Part shown: positions 45,317-54,949 of the stretch, in pieces
Layout of the letters: each line of letters opens with the position of its first letter
How positions within the stretch are numbered: the first letter of the stretch is position 1
Source of the DNA: Cellulomonas dongxiuzhuiae
GTDB taxonomy: Bacteria; Actinomycetota; Actinomycetes; Actinomycetales; Cellulomonadaceae
Assembly: GCF_018623035.1 (NCBI RefSeq)
Contig: NZ_CP076023.1
Coordinates: 2,914,001-2,978,000, forward strand
DNA length: 64,000 nt
Direction of reading: 5' to 3'
Translations under genes and position numbers: made by a program
Notes under the pieces: generated by a model
Database searches by the model: none
The model's input: the letters and a program-made list of their open reading frames with translations, nothing else
What the model was told of the DNA's origin: nothing

Positions 45317-45389
45317 CAGGGCAGACAGGACTCGAACCTGCAACCTGCGGTTTTGGAGACCGCTGCGCTACCAATTGCGCCACTGCCCT
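45317..45389 (-). tRNA. tRNA-Trp (anticodon CCA)
   Basis: The 73-nt cloverleaf folds fully: acceptor AGGGCAG/CTGCCCT, D-arm with AATTGGTA, anticodon stem GCGGT/ACCGC around CTCCAAA, and T-arm GCAGG-TTCGAGT-CCTGT with discriminator G. CCA is not encoded. It lies directly before secE. Confidence 0.96.
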
Positions 45390-45608
45390 ACGACGGCCGG
45401 GTCACCACGACTCCGCGACCACCGCCCGACCTGCCCGAACATCTCGGGCTCGACCTGAAGGCGTGCTTCATCATGGCGGACGTCAACCGCCGGTGGACCA
45501 CTGTACGCGACGCGAGGCCGTACGGTCGAACCGCTCGCGCGCGGGGCCTCGTACCACGTCGTGATATCCCGTGGCCGCGGACCCTGGAGCCTCTGCGAGG
45601 ATGTCCGC

Positions 45609-46853
45609 GTGACCGACCACAGCGCACCGACGACGACGTCCACCCGCGCCCGGGTCTCCGCCCGGGTCGCCGCGATCGCGGAGTCCGCGACCCTCGCGGT
45701 CGACGCGAAGGCGAAGGCGCTCAAGGCGGCCGGCCGTCCCGTGATCGGGTTCGGGGCCGGCGAGCCCGACTTCCCGACGCCGGACTACATCGTGGAGGCC
45801 GCGGTGCGCGCCGCGCAGGACCCGGTCAACCACCGCTACTCCCCCGCGGCCGGCCTGCCGGTGCTGCGCGAGGCGATCGCCGCCAAGACGCTGCGCGACT
45901 CGGGCTACGAGGTGCGGCCCGCGGACGTGCTGGTGACCAACGGGGGCAAGCAGGCCGTCTTCCAGGCGTTCGCCGCGATCCTGGACCCGGGCGACGAGGT
46001 CCTGCTGCCCGCGCCGTACTGGACGACCTACCCCGAGGCGATCCGCCTGACGGGCGCCGAGCCCGTCGAGGTGTTCGCGGGCGTGGACCAGGGCTACCTG
46101 GTCACCGTCGAGCAGCTCGAGGCCGCGCGCACGCCGCGCACCAAGGCGCTGCTGTTCAACTCGCCGTCCAACCCGACGGGCGCGGTGTACTCCCCCGAGC
46201 AGACCGAGGAGATCGGCCGCTGGGCGCTGGAGCACGGCATCTGGGTCGTCACCGACGAGATCTACGAGCACCTGACGTACGACGACGCCGTGTTCACGCC
46301 GATCGTGCGGGTCGTCCCGGAACTCGCCGACACCACGATCGTGCTCAACGGCGTCGCGAAGACCTACGCGATGACCGGGTGGCGCGTCGGCTGGATGATC
46401 GGCCCGACGGACGTCATCAAGGCCGCGACCAACCTGCAGTCGCACCTGTCGTCCAACGTCGCCAACGTCTCGCAGCGCGCGGCCGTGGCCGCGCTGACGG
46501 GCGACCTGTCCGCCGTCGAGACGATGCGCGCGGCGTTCGACCGCCGCCGCCGCACGATGGTCGGCATGCTCGAGCAGATCGACGGCGTGCGCTGCCCCGC
46601 GCCGCAGGGCGCGTTCTACGCGTACCCGTCCGTGGAGGGCGTCCTCGGGCGCACCATCCGGGGCGTCACGCCCAGGACCTCGGCGGAGCTCGCGTCACTG
46701 ATCCTCGACGAGGTCGAGGTCGCGGTCGTGCCCGGCGAGGCGTTCGGGCCCAGCGGCTACCTGCGGCTGTCGTACGCCCTGGGCGACGACGACCTGGCCG
46801 AGGGCGTGGGCCGCATCCAGTCGCTGCTGGCGGAGGCGGTCCCGGGCGCCTGA
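45609..46853 (+). CDS. aspC: class I pyridoxal-phosphate aminotransferase, aspartate type
   Basis: The 414-residue enzyme has the fold-type I motifs: Gly-rich [29 protein letters not shown], the PLP lysine Lys251 in [16 protein letters not shown] and a C-terminal substrate Arg in [13 protein letters not shown] 45609 with GAGGA 7 nt upstream is preferred. It most likely transfers the amino group of aspartate to 2-oxoglutarate. Specificity within this subfamily (Asp, Ala or prephenate) cannot be fixed from sequence. The gene at this position next to secE is often annotated aspC. Confidence 0.9.
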   Translation: MTDHSAPTTTSTRARVSARVAAIAESATLAVDAKAKALKAAGRPVIGFGAGEPDFPTPDYIVEAAVRAAQDPVNHRYSPAAGLPVLREAIAAKTLRDSGYEVRPADVLVTNGGKQAVFQAFAAILDPGDEVLLPAPYWTTYPEAIRLTGAEPVEVFAGVDQGYLVTVEQLEAARTPRTKALLFNSPSNPTGAVYSPEQTEEIGRWALEHGIWVVTDEIYEHLTYDDAVFTPIVRVVPELADTTIVLNGVAKTYAMTGWRVGWMIGPTDVIKAATNLQSHLSSNVANVSQRAAVAALTGDLSAVETMRAAFDRRRRTMVGMLEQIDGVRCPAPQGAFYAYPSVEGVLGRTIRGVTPRTSAELASLILDEVEVAVVPGEAFGPSGYLRLSYALGDDDLAEGVGRIQSLLAEAVPGA

Positions 46854-46940
46854 CGCCCACGGCTGACGCCGGGGTCCACCCGCCGCGCAGTTCGGCGCGG
46901 CGCTGATCTTCGCGGTGGTCCTCGGGCTGTGGGGATCGGG

Positions 46941-47069
46941 CGTGAGCTGTTCATCACGGAGGCCACGGTCAAGACGCACCTGCTGCGGGCGTTCGCCAAG
47001 CTCGGGGTCGACGACCGCACGCACGCCGTGACCGTCGCGATCGCGCGGGGGATCCTGCCGGGCGCATGA
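46941..47069 (+). pseudogene. C-terminal remnant of a LuxR-type response regulator
   Basis: The frame reads RELFITEATVKTHLLRAFAKLGVDDRTHAVTVAIARGI and stops at 47067-47069. This is the last two helices of a NarL/LuxR HTH domain, with the receiver domain and first helices missing. Just before it another frame (46889-46942) reads QFGAALIFAVVLGLWGSG, a membrane-segment-like piece. No start codon or ribosome-binding site fits, so this looks like a deletion scar. Confidence 0.75.
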
Positions 47070-47130
47070 CCCGTGGGCGGCTCCCGACCGGCGCTCGGAC
47101 GGGCCTACTGCCGCGGTGGACGCGCGACCA

Positions 47131-47136
47131 TACTGT
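47131..47136 (+). promoter_or_regulatory. -10 element for a leaderless kinase transcript
   Basis: TACTGT ends 5 nt before the ATG at 47142, so transcription would start on the A of the ATG. No Shine-Dalgarno is present between them. A -35 is not obvious. Confidence 0.5.
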
Positions 47137-47141
47137 CCCCC

Positions 47142-48683
47142 ATGCGGAGCGGGCCGACGACGGGGCACGCCCTCGTCGTGCCCCCCGAGGCCGCCCGCCG
47201 GCCTGCGTCACGGGTCACCGTCCGCGGTCGGCTCATGACCGCGGTCGTCGCGCTGACCGCGGCCGCCATGACGATCTCCGGCGTCACGGGCCTCGCGCTG
47301 CAGCTGCGCGCGACGGACGCCCGCATCGACGACTCGTTGACGCGCGCCGTCAGCGCGCTGCGCACCGCGCAGGTCGAGGGCGAGGCGCAGCCCGACGGCT
47401 CACGCGTCCCCTGGTCGTCCGTCGAGCGGCTGCTGCTCAAGGCCGTGGAGGCGCGCGTGCCGGGTGAGCACGAGGGTGTGCTCTCGACCCTCGACGGGAC
47501 GTTCTTCGTGCGGCCGGCCGACGAGACGCGCGCCGTCCGCCTCGACACCGACGAGGAGCTCATGGCGTGGCTCCGCGCGCTGCCCGCGGACGACGCGCTC
47601 GCCGGCTTCCCCCGCACCGTGCGCACGTCCGTCACCGAGTACCGGCTCGTCGCGGTGCCCGTACGGCTCGCGGCGGACCCCGACGTCGCGGGCATGTTCG
47701 TGGTCGCGTCCGACCGCACCGCGCAGAACGCGGGCGTGTGGCGCATCTTCCTGACGTACTCCGCGGTCGGGGCAGCCGCGCTGGTCGTCACGTCGCTCGT
47801 CGCGTGGTTCGTCGTGGGCCGCATGCTGCGACCCGTGCGGGTGCTGCGCGACACCGTGCGCCGCGTCACCGAGTCGGACCTGTCCGAGCGGATCGAGGTG
47901 ACCGGCAATGACGACCTCGCCGACCTGGCCGCATCGGTCAACTCGATGCTCGAGCGTCTCGAGCGCGCGTTCGGCTCGCAGCGTGAGCTGCTGGACGACG
48001 TCGGGCACGAGCTGCGGACCCCCCTGACGATCGTGCGCGGCCACCTCGAGCTGCTCGACCCGGGCGACGAGACCGACGTGCGCGCGACGCAGTCGCTCGC
48101 GCTCGACGAGCTCGACCGCATGCAGCGCCTCGTCGACGACCTCGTGACCCTGGCCACCGTGGACCGGCCCGACTTCGTGCGTCGGGCGCCGGTCGACGTC
48201 GGACGCCTGACGGACGATGTGCTGGAGAAGGCCCGGGGCCTGGGCGAGCGTCGGTTCGTCGTCGTGTCGCGCGCCGACGTCGTCGTCGACCTCGACGCGC
48301 AGCGCGTCACGCAGGCGTGGCTGCAGCTGCTCGCGAACGCCGTGCGCTTCTCCGCACCCGGTGCCCTCGTGCGCCTCGGCAGCGAGGTCGCGAACGGCCG
48401 CCTGCTGGTCTGGGTCCGGGACGAAGGACCGGGCGTCCCCCGTGAGGAGGAGGACCGGATCTTCGAGCGCTTCCACCGGGGCCAGGCCGACCGCGTGCAG
48501 CACGGCGCCGGCCTGGGCCTGCCGATCGTCGCGGCCATCGCCGCCGCCCACGGGGGACGCGTGTTCCTCGAGCACCCCCCTCCCGGCGCCGGTCCCGGCG
48601 TCGGGTTCGTCCTCGACCTGCCTGCCGTCGGCCTCGTCGACGGCGAGGCCGAGTCGTTCGATCTCGTGGAGCCCCACAGATGA
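47142..48683 (+). CDS. sensor histidine kinase
   Basis: The 513-residue kinase has two membrane segments (about 32-53 and 211-226) enclosing an extracytoplasmic sensor of about 155 residues. HAMP follows (VGRMLRPVRVLRDTVRRVTESDL), then the HisKA box with His289 (LLDDVGHELRTPLTIV) and an ATPase domain with N (LLANAVRF), DEGPGVP and GAGLGLPIVAAIA boxes. ATG 47142 is preferred because a -10 box lies directly before it. It overlaps the regulator gene by 4 nt (ATGA). The signal is unknown. Confidence 0.93.
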   Translation: MRSGPTTGHALVVPPEAARRPASRVTVRGRLMTAVVALTAAAMTISGVTGLALQLRATDARIDDSLTRAVSALRTAQVEGEAQPDGSRVPWSSVERLLLKAVEARVPGEHEGVLSTLDGTFFVRPADETRAVRLDTDEELMAWLRALPADDALAGFPRTVRTSVTEYRLVAVPVRLAADPDVAGMFVVASDRTAQNAGVWRIFLTYSAVGAAALVVTSLVAWFVVGRMLRPVRVLRDTVRRVTESDLSERIEVTGNDDLADLAASVNSMLERLERAFGSQRELLDDVGHELRTPLTIVRGHLELLDPGDETDVRATQSLALDELDRMQRLVDDLVTLATVDRPDFVRRAPVDVGRLTDDVLEKARGLGERRFVVVSRADVVVDLDAQRVTQAWLQLLANAVRFSAPGALVRLGSEVANGRLLVWVRDEGPGVPREEEDRIFERFHRGQADRVQHGAGLGLPIVAAIAAAHGGRVFLEHPPPGAGPGVGFVLDLPAVGLVDGEAESFDLVEPHR

Positions 48684-49354
48684 CCCACATCCTGATCGCC
48701 GAGGACGAGGAGCGCATCGCCGCCTTCGTCGCCAAGGGCCTGCGCGCCCACGGGTACGAGGCGACCGCCGTGCTGACCGGTGAAGCCGCCCTCGAGCACG
48801 TCGAGGCCGGTGGGGTCGACCTGCTCGTGCTCGACCTGGGCCTGGGCGACATGGACGGCTTCGACGTGCTGCGCTTCCTGCGCGCCGAGGGGTACGAGCT
48901 GCCGGTCATCGTGCTCACCGCGCGGTCGTCCGTGACCGACACCGTCACGGGCCTGGAGTCGGGCGCCGACGACTACATGGCCAAGCCCTTCCGGTTCGAG
49001 GAGCTGCTGGCGCGGGTCCGGCTGCGGCTGCGCAGCCAGCCCGCCGCGACGGCCCGCGGCAACGTGCTCGCGCACGGCCGGCTGCAGCTCGACCTGCGCA
49101 CGCGGCGCATGCGTGTCGACGACACCGAGGTCGACCTGTCCGCGCGCGAGTTCGCGCTCGCGGAGACGTTCATGCGTCACCCCGGGGACGTGCTGACGCG
49201 CGAGCGCCTGCTCTCCGAGGTGTGGGGCTACGACTTCGACCCCGGCTCCAACGTCGTGGACGTGTACGTCCGGTACCTGCGACGCAAGCTCGGTGCGGAG
49301 CACTTCGACACGATCCGCGGGGTCGGCTACCGGCTGGTGGACGCGCAGGCGTGA
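48680..49354 (+). CDS. OmpR-family response regulator
   Basis: A 224-residue protein. The receiver domain has acidic AEDEE near residues 8-12, phospho-acceptor Asp52 (LLVLDLGLGDMDG) and Lys in YMAKPFRFEEL. A winged-helix DNA-binding domain follows (ARGNVLAHGRLQLDLRTRRM ... NVVDVYVRYLRRKLG). It is translated from the ATGA overlap with the kinase. The kinase-first order is the reverse of the commoner regulator-first arrangement. Confidence 0.95.
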   Translation: MTHILIAEDEERIAAFVAKGLRAHGYEATAVLTGEAALEHVEAGGVDLLVLDLGLGDMDGFDVLRFLRAEGYELPVIVLTARSSVTDTVTGLESGADDYMAKPFRFEELLARVRLRLRSQPAATARGNVLAHGRLQLDLRTRRMRVDDTEVDLSAREFALAETFMRHPGDVLTRERLLSEVWGYDFDPGSNVVDVYVRYLRRKLGAEHFDTIRGVGYRLVDAQA

Positions 49355-49414
49355 CGCCGCGCCCGCGACGCACCGCCGCGCGACCGGTGACGCCGGCCTG
49401 GCAGACTGGCAGCG

Positions 49415-50446
49415 ATGCGTGACCTGAACCTGCTCCCCAAGGCGCACCTGCACCTGCACTTCACCGGTTCGATGCGCGTCGGGACGCTTGCCGAGCTCGC
49501 GGAGCGCCACGGCATCCGGCTCCCCCAGGTCCTGCTCGACGACGACCCGCTGATGGTCCCCGCGGGTGAGCGCGGGTGGTTCCGGTTCCAGCGCATGTAC
49601 GACGCGGCGCGCGCGTGCGTGCGCTCGGAGGCGGACATGCGCCGGCTCGTGGCGGAGGCGGCCGCGGACGACGCCGCCGAGGGGTCGGGCCGCCTCGAGA
49701 TCCAGGTCGACCCGACGTCGTACGCGCCGTTCGTCGGGGGCCTGACGCCGGCGCTGGAGATCGTGCTCGACGAGGCACGTGCCGCGCAGGCGGCGACGGG
49801 CGTCGAGATCGGCGTCGTCGTGGCCGCGTCCCGCATGCGGCACCCGCTGGACGCGCGCACTCTGGCGAGGCTCGCCGCGAAGCACGCGGGCGACGGCCCG
49901 GGGCAGGTCGTCGGGTTCGGGCTGTCCAACGACGAGCGGCGCGGCTCGACCGCCGACTTCGCGGGTGCGTTCGCGATCGCCCACCGCGCGGGCCTGCTGT
50001 CCGTCCCGCACGGCGGCGAGCTGCTGGGGCCCGCGCACGTCGAGGAGGTGCTCGAGCACCTGCGGCCCGACCGGCTCGGGCACGGCGTGCGCAGCGCCGA
50101 GGACCCCCGGGTCCTGGCACGCGTCCTCGAGGACGACGTCCCCCTCGAGGTCTGCCCCGCCTCCAACGTGTCGCTGGGCGTGTACGCCGCCCCGGGCGAC
50201 GTGCCGCTGCGCACCCTGGTCGACGCGGGCGCACGCGTGGCGCTCGGCGCGGACGACCCGCTGCTGTTCCGCTCCCGCCTCGTCGACCAGTACCGCATCG
50301 CCCGTGACCACCACGGGTTCACGGACGCGGAGCTGGCCGACCTCGCCCGGGCGTCCATCACCGCGAGCGCCGCGTCCCCGGGCGCCCGGGCCCGGCTGCT
50401 CGCCGGTGTGGACGCGTGGCTCGCGACGGAGCCCGCGGCCGCCTGA
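49415..50446 (+). CDS. add: adenosine deaminase family protein
   Basis: The 343-residue amidohydrolase has the zinc HxH motif (KAHLHLHFTGSM, His11 and His13), a third ligand and catalytic Glu in SVPHGGELLG, DRLGHGVRSAED, the CPASNVSLG segment and Asp in ALGADDPLLF. It should hydrolyse adenosine or a related purine (adenosine and adenine deaminases share these motifs). The ATG at 49415 begins directly at the domain. It is 60 nt after the regulator gene and ends at a bidirectional terminator. Confidence 0.85.
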   Translation: MRDLNLLPKAHLHLHFTGSMRVGTLAELAERHGIRLPQVLLDDDPLMVPAGERGWFRFQRMYDAARACVRSEADMRRLVAEAAADDAAEGSGRLEIQVDPTSYAPFVGGLTPALEIVLDEARAAQAATGVEIGVVVAASRMRHPLDARTLARLAAKHAGDGPGQVVGFGLSNDERRGSTADFAGAFAIAHRAGLLSVPHGGELLGPAHVEEVLEHLRPDRLGHGVRSAEDPRVLARVLEDDVPLEVCPASNVSLGVYAAPGDVPLRTLVDAGARVALGADDPLLFRSRLVDQYRIARDHHGFTDAELADLARASITASAASPGARARLLAGVDAWLATEPAAA

Positions 50447-50457
50447 CGGCGCGGGAC

Positions 50458-50486
50458 GGGGGCCCGGCCGTCGTGGCCGGGCCCCC
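50458..50486. terminator. bidirectional terminator between convergent genes
   Basis: A perfect 12-bp stem (50458-50469 with 50475-50486) with a 5-nt loop fills the 63-nt gap between the stops of the deaminase (+) and hydrolase (-) genes. Confidence 0.8.
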
Positions 50487-50509
50487 ACCCTCATGCGTCG
50501 CTCACGACG

Positions 50510-52318
50510 TCACGACGTGCGCGGCTCCGCACCCGGCACCGGCGGCACCACCGGCGGCAGGGCGCGCGGCTGGGCGCCGCGGGACATCGGCTGGTCGACG
50601 AACGGCTGCACGTCGCCCGTGCACCGCGTGCCCTCGGCCGGCAGCTCGACGCCGACGAGGTAGCGGTCGATGGCGTCGGTGGCGCACGCGGACGTGCCGT
50701 ACGCCGTGTGCCCCCAGCTGTCCGACGACAGCAGGCGGCTGTTCGGGAGCACGTTCGCGGCCGCGACGGCACCCTCGTAGGCGGTCGCCGGGTCCCACAG
50801 GTTGCCGACGACGAGCACCGGCGAGGAGGTGCGGGCGTCGAACCGGCTTGTCCACGCGTCCTCGTCGCGCGCGGTCCACGCCTTGCTCGCGCACTGCGCC
50901 GAACCCCACGTCCACAACGGCCCGAAGCCCGGCGCGAGCGCGTCCTGCCGGGCGGAGGCCGCGATCCAGTCCTCCGGCCGCCGGGGGTTCACGGAGTCGG
51001 TGCAGAGCACCGCCGAGAACGCCTCGGTGCCGTTGTAGTACGGGAACGCGAACCCGAGCTCGGACGCCCGCTCCGTGCGGGTGGCGGCGTGCTCCGCGGC
51101 GACCAGCTGCTGTGCGCGCTCGTAGCCCACCAGGGACGCCAGCGCCTCGGCGCGGATCTCGGCGTTCTCCGGCGTCTCCGGCTGGAGCAGCCAGTGGATC
51201 GCCCACGTGAGCGCGTCGACGCTGAGGTACGCGTCCGGCGCGTACAGCGTCCCGAGCACGGTGCTGACGAACACCGGCCAGTCGACCGTCACGATCAGCT
51301 CGTCGGTCTCCGGGTCGCGCAGCTCGACCGGTGTGGCGCGCAGACCTGCGGCCACGCCGTCCCACACGGCCCGCGGCTCACCGATCCCGGCCGTGCGGCA
51401 CAGGTCGGGCCCGGCCTGCTCACAACGGTCGAGGATCTCCTGCGTGGCGCGCCAGGCAGCGGTCCCGGACGCGAGGCGCTCGGTCACCGGGATGTTCGCG
51501 GTGCCGCGGGTACCCGCCCATGCGAGCGGGTCGAGGACCCCGTCGATCGTGACCGCACGCACACGGTCGGGGAACATGTTGGCGTACACCTGGCCCAGGT
51601 AGCTGCCGTACGAGAAGCCCAGGAACGTCAGCCTCTCGTCGCCGACGGCCCGCCGCACGACGTCCATGTCACGCGCGACCTGGGCGGTCGACATGGACGC
51701 GCTCAGCGGCGCGCCCGTCGTCGAGCACGCCTTGCCGAGCTTCCAGGCCGAGTCGACGAACGCCGCGGTCTGCTCCTGCCCCTGCGGGAACGGCACGTAC
51801 ATGCCGGACAGCGCGGCGTCCTGCTCGCCGACGTCGCGGAAGCACCGCACGTTCGACGAGTAGTTGGTGCCGCGCGGGTCGAGGCCGACGACATCGAACT
51901 TCGCCAGCACCTCGGGCGACAGGAAGTACGGTGCGAAGGCCGCCATGTCCACGCCGGAGCCCCCCGGCCCGCCCGGGTTGACGAACAGCGACCCGATCCG
52001 CTGGGCAGGGTCCGTGGCCCGGACCCGCAGCAGCGCCACCTCGGTGGTGCCCTTGCGCGGCTGGTCGTAGTCGAGCGGGAGCTCGACGGTGCCGCACTCG
52101 CTGCCCGGCAGGAAGATGGACGAGCAGTCGTACCAGCCCGGGTCGGGCGTCGGCACCCGGTCGACGCGCGCGGCCTCCGCGCGGCTCGTGCGGTCGTGGC
52201 CGGCGCCCGGCCTGCCGTGCGCGGTCGCGCCCGTCGCCGTGAACGCCGTGACGGTCGTGGCCAGACAGGCCGCGACGGTCGTCACGGCGAGGGCACGGCG
52301 GAACTGTGCTTTCGTCAT
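50510..52318 (-). CDS. secreted tripeptidyl-aminopeptidase-like alpha/beta hydrolase
   Basis: The 602-residue protein has a Sec signal peptide (about 1-33). The alpha/beta-hydrolase core carries oxyanion NPGGPGGSG and nucleophile Ser236 (LGFSYGSYLG). The TAP-like C-terminal part supplies the Asp (GNLWDPATAYEGA) and His (SDSWGHTAYG). It resembles the Streptomyces mycelial tripeptidyl aminopeptidase and related esterases, so it probably trims extracellular peptides. ATG 52318 starts the signal peptide. Upstream in-frame extension has no such character. Confidence 0.87.
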   Translation of the reverse strand: MTKAQFRRALAVTTVAACLATTVTAFTATGATAHGRPGAGHDRTSRAEAARVDRVPTPDPGWYDCSSIFLPGSECGTVELPLDYDQPRKGTTEVALLRVRATDPAQRIGSLFVNPGGPGGSGVDMAAFAPYFLSPEVLAKFDVVGLDPRGTNYSSNVRCFRDVGEQDAALSGMYVPFPQGQEQTAAFVDSAWKLGKACSTTGAPLSASMSTAQVARDMDVVRRAVGDERLTFLGFSYGSYLGQVYANMFPDRVRAVTIDGVLDPLAWAGTRGTANIPVTERLASGTAAWRATQEILDRCEQAGPDLCRTAGIGEPRAVWDGVAAGLRATPVELRDPETDELIVTVDWPVFVSTVLGTLYAPDAYLSVDALTWAIHWLLQPETPENAEIRAEALASLVGYERAQQLVAAEHAATRTERASELGFAFPYYNGTEAFSAVLCTDSVNPRRPEDWIAASARQDALAPGFGPLWTWGSAQCASKAWTARDEDAWTSRFDARTSSPVLVVGNLWDPATAYEGAVAAANVLPNSRLLSSDSWGHTAYGTSACATDAIDRYLVGVELPAEGTRCTGDVQPFVDQPMSRGAQPRALPPVVPPVPGAEPRTS

Positions 52319-52452
52319 GGTGATCCCCCTGGATCGCGCCCGCCGGTGCCCCTGCGACCCGGCCGTCGGCGCACCTCCACCCTGGCGGCCCCACGGGGGG
52401 CAGGACGTCGGCCGCAGGGCGGACACCGGTGCCCGACCTGCGGCGGTTGTCC

Positions 52453-52468
52453 CGATCCGTGCGGATCG
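52453..52468. promoter_or_regulatory. inverted repeat upstream of the hydrolase gene
   Basis: CGATCCG-TG-CGGATCG (7-bp arms, 2-nt spacer) lies in the 195-nt gap between murB and the hydrolase start, about 135 nt upstream of the latter. It may be an operator. A GC hairpin at about 52478-52507 next to it may be the murB terminator. Confidence 0.35.
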
Positions 52469-52513
52469 CTAGATTCCCGCGCGCGCGACCCACCGGGGCC
52501 GCGCGCGGCCGCC

Positions 52514-53659
52514 TCAGAGGGTGACGCCGACCAGCACGGGCTCGGGCTCCAGGACCACGCCGAACCGCTCCCGGACGCCGTCGCGGACCTCGCGGGCCAG
52601 CGCGAGGAGGTCGTCGGCGCGCGCCCCACCACGGTTCGTCACCGCGAGCGTGTGCTTCGTCGAGAGCGTCGCCGGGCCGGGAGCGCCGAACCCGCGGCCG
52701 AAGCCCGCGTGGTCGATGAGCCACGCCGCGCTCGTCTTGACCGAGCCGTCGGGCAGCGGCCAGCGGGGCGCGTCGGCGGGCAGCGCGCCCGCGTCCGCGG
52801 CCGCGACGACGGGGTTGGTGAAGAACGACCCCGCGCTCCACGTGTCGTGGTCGGCAGGGTCGAGCACCATGCCCTTGCGCGCCCGCAGCGCGAGCACCGC
52901 CGCCCGCACGTCGGCGAGCGGGGCGCGCTCCCCCACGGCGACGTCGAGCGCCCGCGCGAGCTCCGGGTACGCCACGGGTGCCGACAGCGAGCCCTCCCTG
53001 ACCTGGAACGTCACGTCCAGGACGACGTACCGGGGCGTCGGGCCCCAGGGCGCGGCGGGGTCGGCCGGGTCGGGACGCATCGAGCGCTTGAGGACCGACG
53101 TGCGGTAGCCGAAGCCGAGGGACACGAACGGCAGCGTGCGCACCCGTGCGCGGCCGCGGTCCCACACGCGCACCTGCGCGACGGTCTGCGCGACCTCCTG
53201 GCCGTAGGCCCCGACGTTCTGCACGGGCGTCGCGCCGGTCGACCCGGGGATGCCGGACAGCGCCTCGACGCCGACGAGCTCGTGCGCCACCGCGTAGGCG
53301 ACCACGTCGTCCCACACGGTGCCCGCGGGCACCGTGAGCGTGATCCCGCCGCACGCGGACGCGTCGGGCACCTCGACGCCGCCGCGCACGTCGCGCACGA
53401 CGACCCCGGGGAAGCCGTCGTCGGCGACCAGGACGTTCGAGCCGCCGCCGAGGACGAGCAGCGGCTCACCGGCCTCGTCCGCGGCACGCACGGTCGCGAC
53501 GAGCTCCGCCTCGGACGTCGTCTCGACGTAGCGCCCGACGGGCCCGCCGACGCGCAGCGTCGTCAGGTCCGCGAGCGCGGGCGTGCCGGGGTAGGTCGGG
53601 ACGGGCGGGTGCGCCGACGCGGGGGCCGGGCCGGGCAGGGCGCAGGTGTCGGGCTCCAC
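52514..53659 (-). CDS. murB: UDP-N-acetylenolpyruvoylglucosamine reductase
   Basis: The 381-residue flavoenzyme reduces UDP-GlcNAc-enolpyruvate to UDP-MurNAc with NADPH. The FAD-binding LGGGSNVLVADDGF motif, PGSTGATPVQNVGAYGQE, the type I GFGYRTSVLK segment and the active-site Ser loop (AGSFFTNPVV) are present. GTG 53659 stands only 9 nt from the stop of an MFS gene, so it is probably read from the transporter promoter as well. This is an unusual arrangement for a cell-wall gene. Confidence 0.97.
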   Translation of the reverse strand: MEPDTCALPGPAPASAHPPVPTYPGTPALADLTTLRVGGPVGRYVETTSEAELVATVRAADEAGEPLLVLGGGSNVLVADDGFPGVVVRDVRGGVEVPDASACGGITLTVPAGTVWDDVVAYAVAHELVGVEALSGIPGSTGATPVQNVGAYGQEVAQTVAQVRVWDRGRARVRTLPFVSLGFGYRTSVLKRSMRPDPADPAAPWGPTPRYVVLDVTFQVREGSLSAPVAYPELARALDVAVGERAPLADVRAAVLALRARKGMVLDPADHDTWSAGSFFTNPVVAAADAGALPADAPRWPLPDGSVKTSAAWLIDHAGFGRGFGAPGPATLSTKHTLAVTNRGGARADDLLALAREVRDGVRERFGVVLEPEPVLVGVTL

Positions 53660-53668
53660 GCGTCCAGG

Positions 53669-54949
53669 CTAGACCGCGGGCGGCGCGGCACGGTCCGCGG
53701 CGCTCGGCACCGCGGCGCCCGCGGGCGGCCGGGCCGCGCCGGTGACCAGCAGACCGAGCACGACGGGCGCGAGGATGGCCAGCAGCGCGTGCCGGTAGCC
53801 GACGTGCTCCGCGAGCAGGCCGAGCAGCGGGGGGCCCGCGAGGAAGGCCGCGTAGCCGACCGTCGAGACGACCGCGACGCGCGGCGCGGCGCGCTGCGGG
53901 TCGTCGGCGGCCGCGCTCATCCCGACGGGGAAGCCCAGCGCGGCGCCCGCACCCCATGCGGCGACGCCGACGAGCGCGAGCCACAGCTGGTCCGCCAGAC
54001 CGAAGACCAGCAGGCCGGCGCCGGCCAGCCCGACGCACAGCCGCAGCACCGCGACACGGCCGTAGCGGTCGAGCAGCGCGGTGCCGAACATCCGCATCGC
54101 CGTCATCGCCGTGACGAACAGCCCGAAGGCGACGGCTCCGGTCGCGTGCGCGGTGCCGAAGCCGTCGACGACCGCGAGGCTCACCCAGTCGTTCGCGGCG
54201 CCCTCGGTGAGCGCGGCGGCGAGCACCACGAGACCCAGGAGCAGGGTCCTCGGCTCGAGCCACGCACCGAGCGCACCGCGCGCACCGCCGGCAGGCCGTG
54301 CGGCGCGTGGGCCGTCCCCGTCGACGATCGCGTGGGCACCGCGGGGTGCCGGGTCGGCGAGGAACGCGCGCACGGCCACCACGACGGCGGTCGTCGACAG
54401 GACGAGGACCACGGGCAGGTGCACCTGGACGGGCACGTGCAGCGCCGCCGCGCCCGCGGCGACGCCGGCGGCTGCCATCGTGCCGAGCGAGAAGCCCGCG
54501 TGGTAACGCGGCATGACGGTCCGGCCCAGCCGCTGCTCGACCACCGCCCCCTCGATGTTCATCGCCGCGTCCCAGACGCCGGCACCGGCCCCCGCGAGCA
54601 CGAGCCCGACGCCCACGAGGACGACGTGGCCCGTGGTGACGCCGAGGGCGGCCAGCGCGAACCCCGACGCGTTGACGCACGCGAACCCGAGCACGGTGCG
54701 GCGCGCGCCCCAGCGCTCGACCACGAGCCCGGACAGCGGCAGCGAGACGAGCGAGCCGGCGGCGCCGATGAGCAGCAGGACGCCCATCCGCTCGGGCGTC
54801 AGGCTCAGCGCGTCGCGCACGGCCGGGAGCCGGGCGGCCCAGGAGGCGAAGTTCACCCCCGAGAGCAGGAAGACGGCGAACACGGCCGCCGACGCGAGCC
54901 GGACGTCGCGCGGCGCGGGTGCGGGGCGGACGTCGGCCACGCCGCTCAT
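53669..54949 (-). CDS. MFS transporter (first of the pair next to murB)
   Basis: The 426-residue protein has about twelve membrane segments. MFS signature features are GSLVSLPLSGLVVERWGARR between helices 2 and 3 and GTALLDRYGRVAVLR in the second half. It is a paralogue of the upstream gene, with the same PRTLLLG/VVLAAALTEGAANDWVSLAVVDGF block. It overlaps that gene by 4 nt (ATGA). The substrate is unknown. Sugar or peptidoglycan-fragment efflux is conceivable given murB and the LacI regulator. Confidence 0.9.
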   Translation of the reverse strand: MSGVADVRPAPAPRDVRLASAAVFAVFLLSGVNFASWAARLPAVRDALSLTPERMGVLLLIGAAGSLVSLPLSGLVVERWGARRTVLGFACVNASGFALAALGVTTGHVVLVGVGLVLAGAGAGVWDAAMNIEGAVVEQRLGRTVMPRYHAGFSLGTMAAAGVAAGAAALHVPVQVHLPVVLVLSTTAVVVAVRAFLADPAPRGAHAIVDGDGPRAARPAGGARGALGAWLEPRTLLLGLVVLAAALTEGAANDWVSLAVVDGFGTAHATGAVAFGLFVTAMTAMRMFGTALLDRYGRVAVLRLCVGLAGAGLLVFGLADQLWLALVGVAAWGAGAALGFPVGMSAAADDPQRAAPRVAVVSTVGYAAFLAGPPLLGLLAEHVGYRHALLAILAPVVLGLLVTGAARPPAGAAVPSAADRAAPPAV

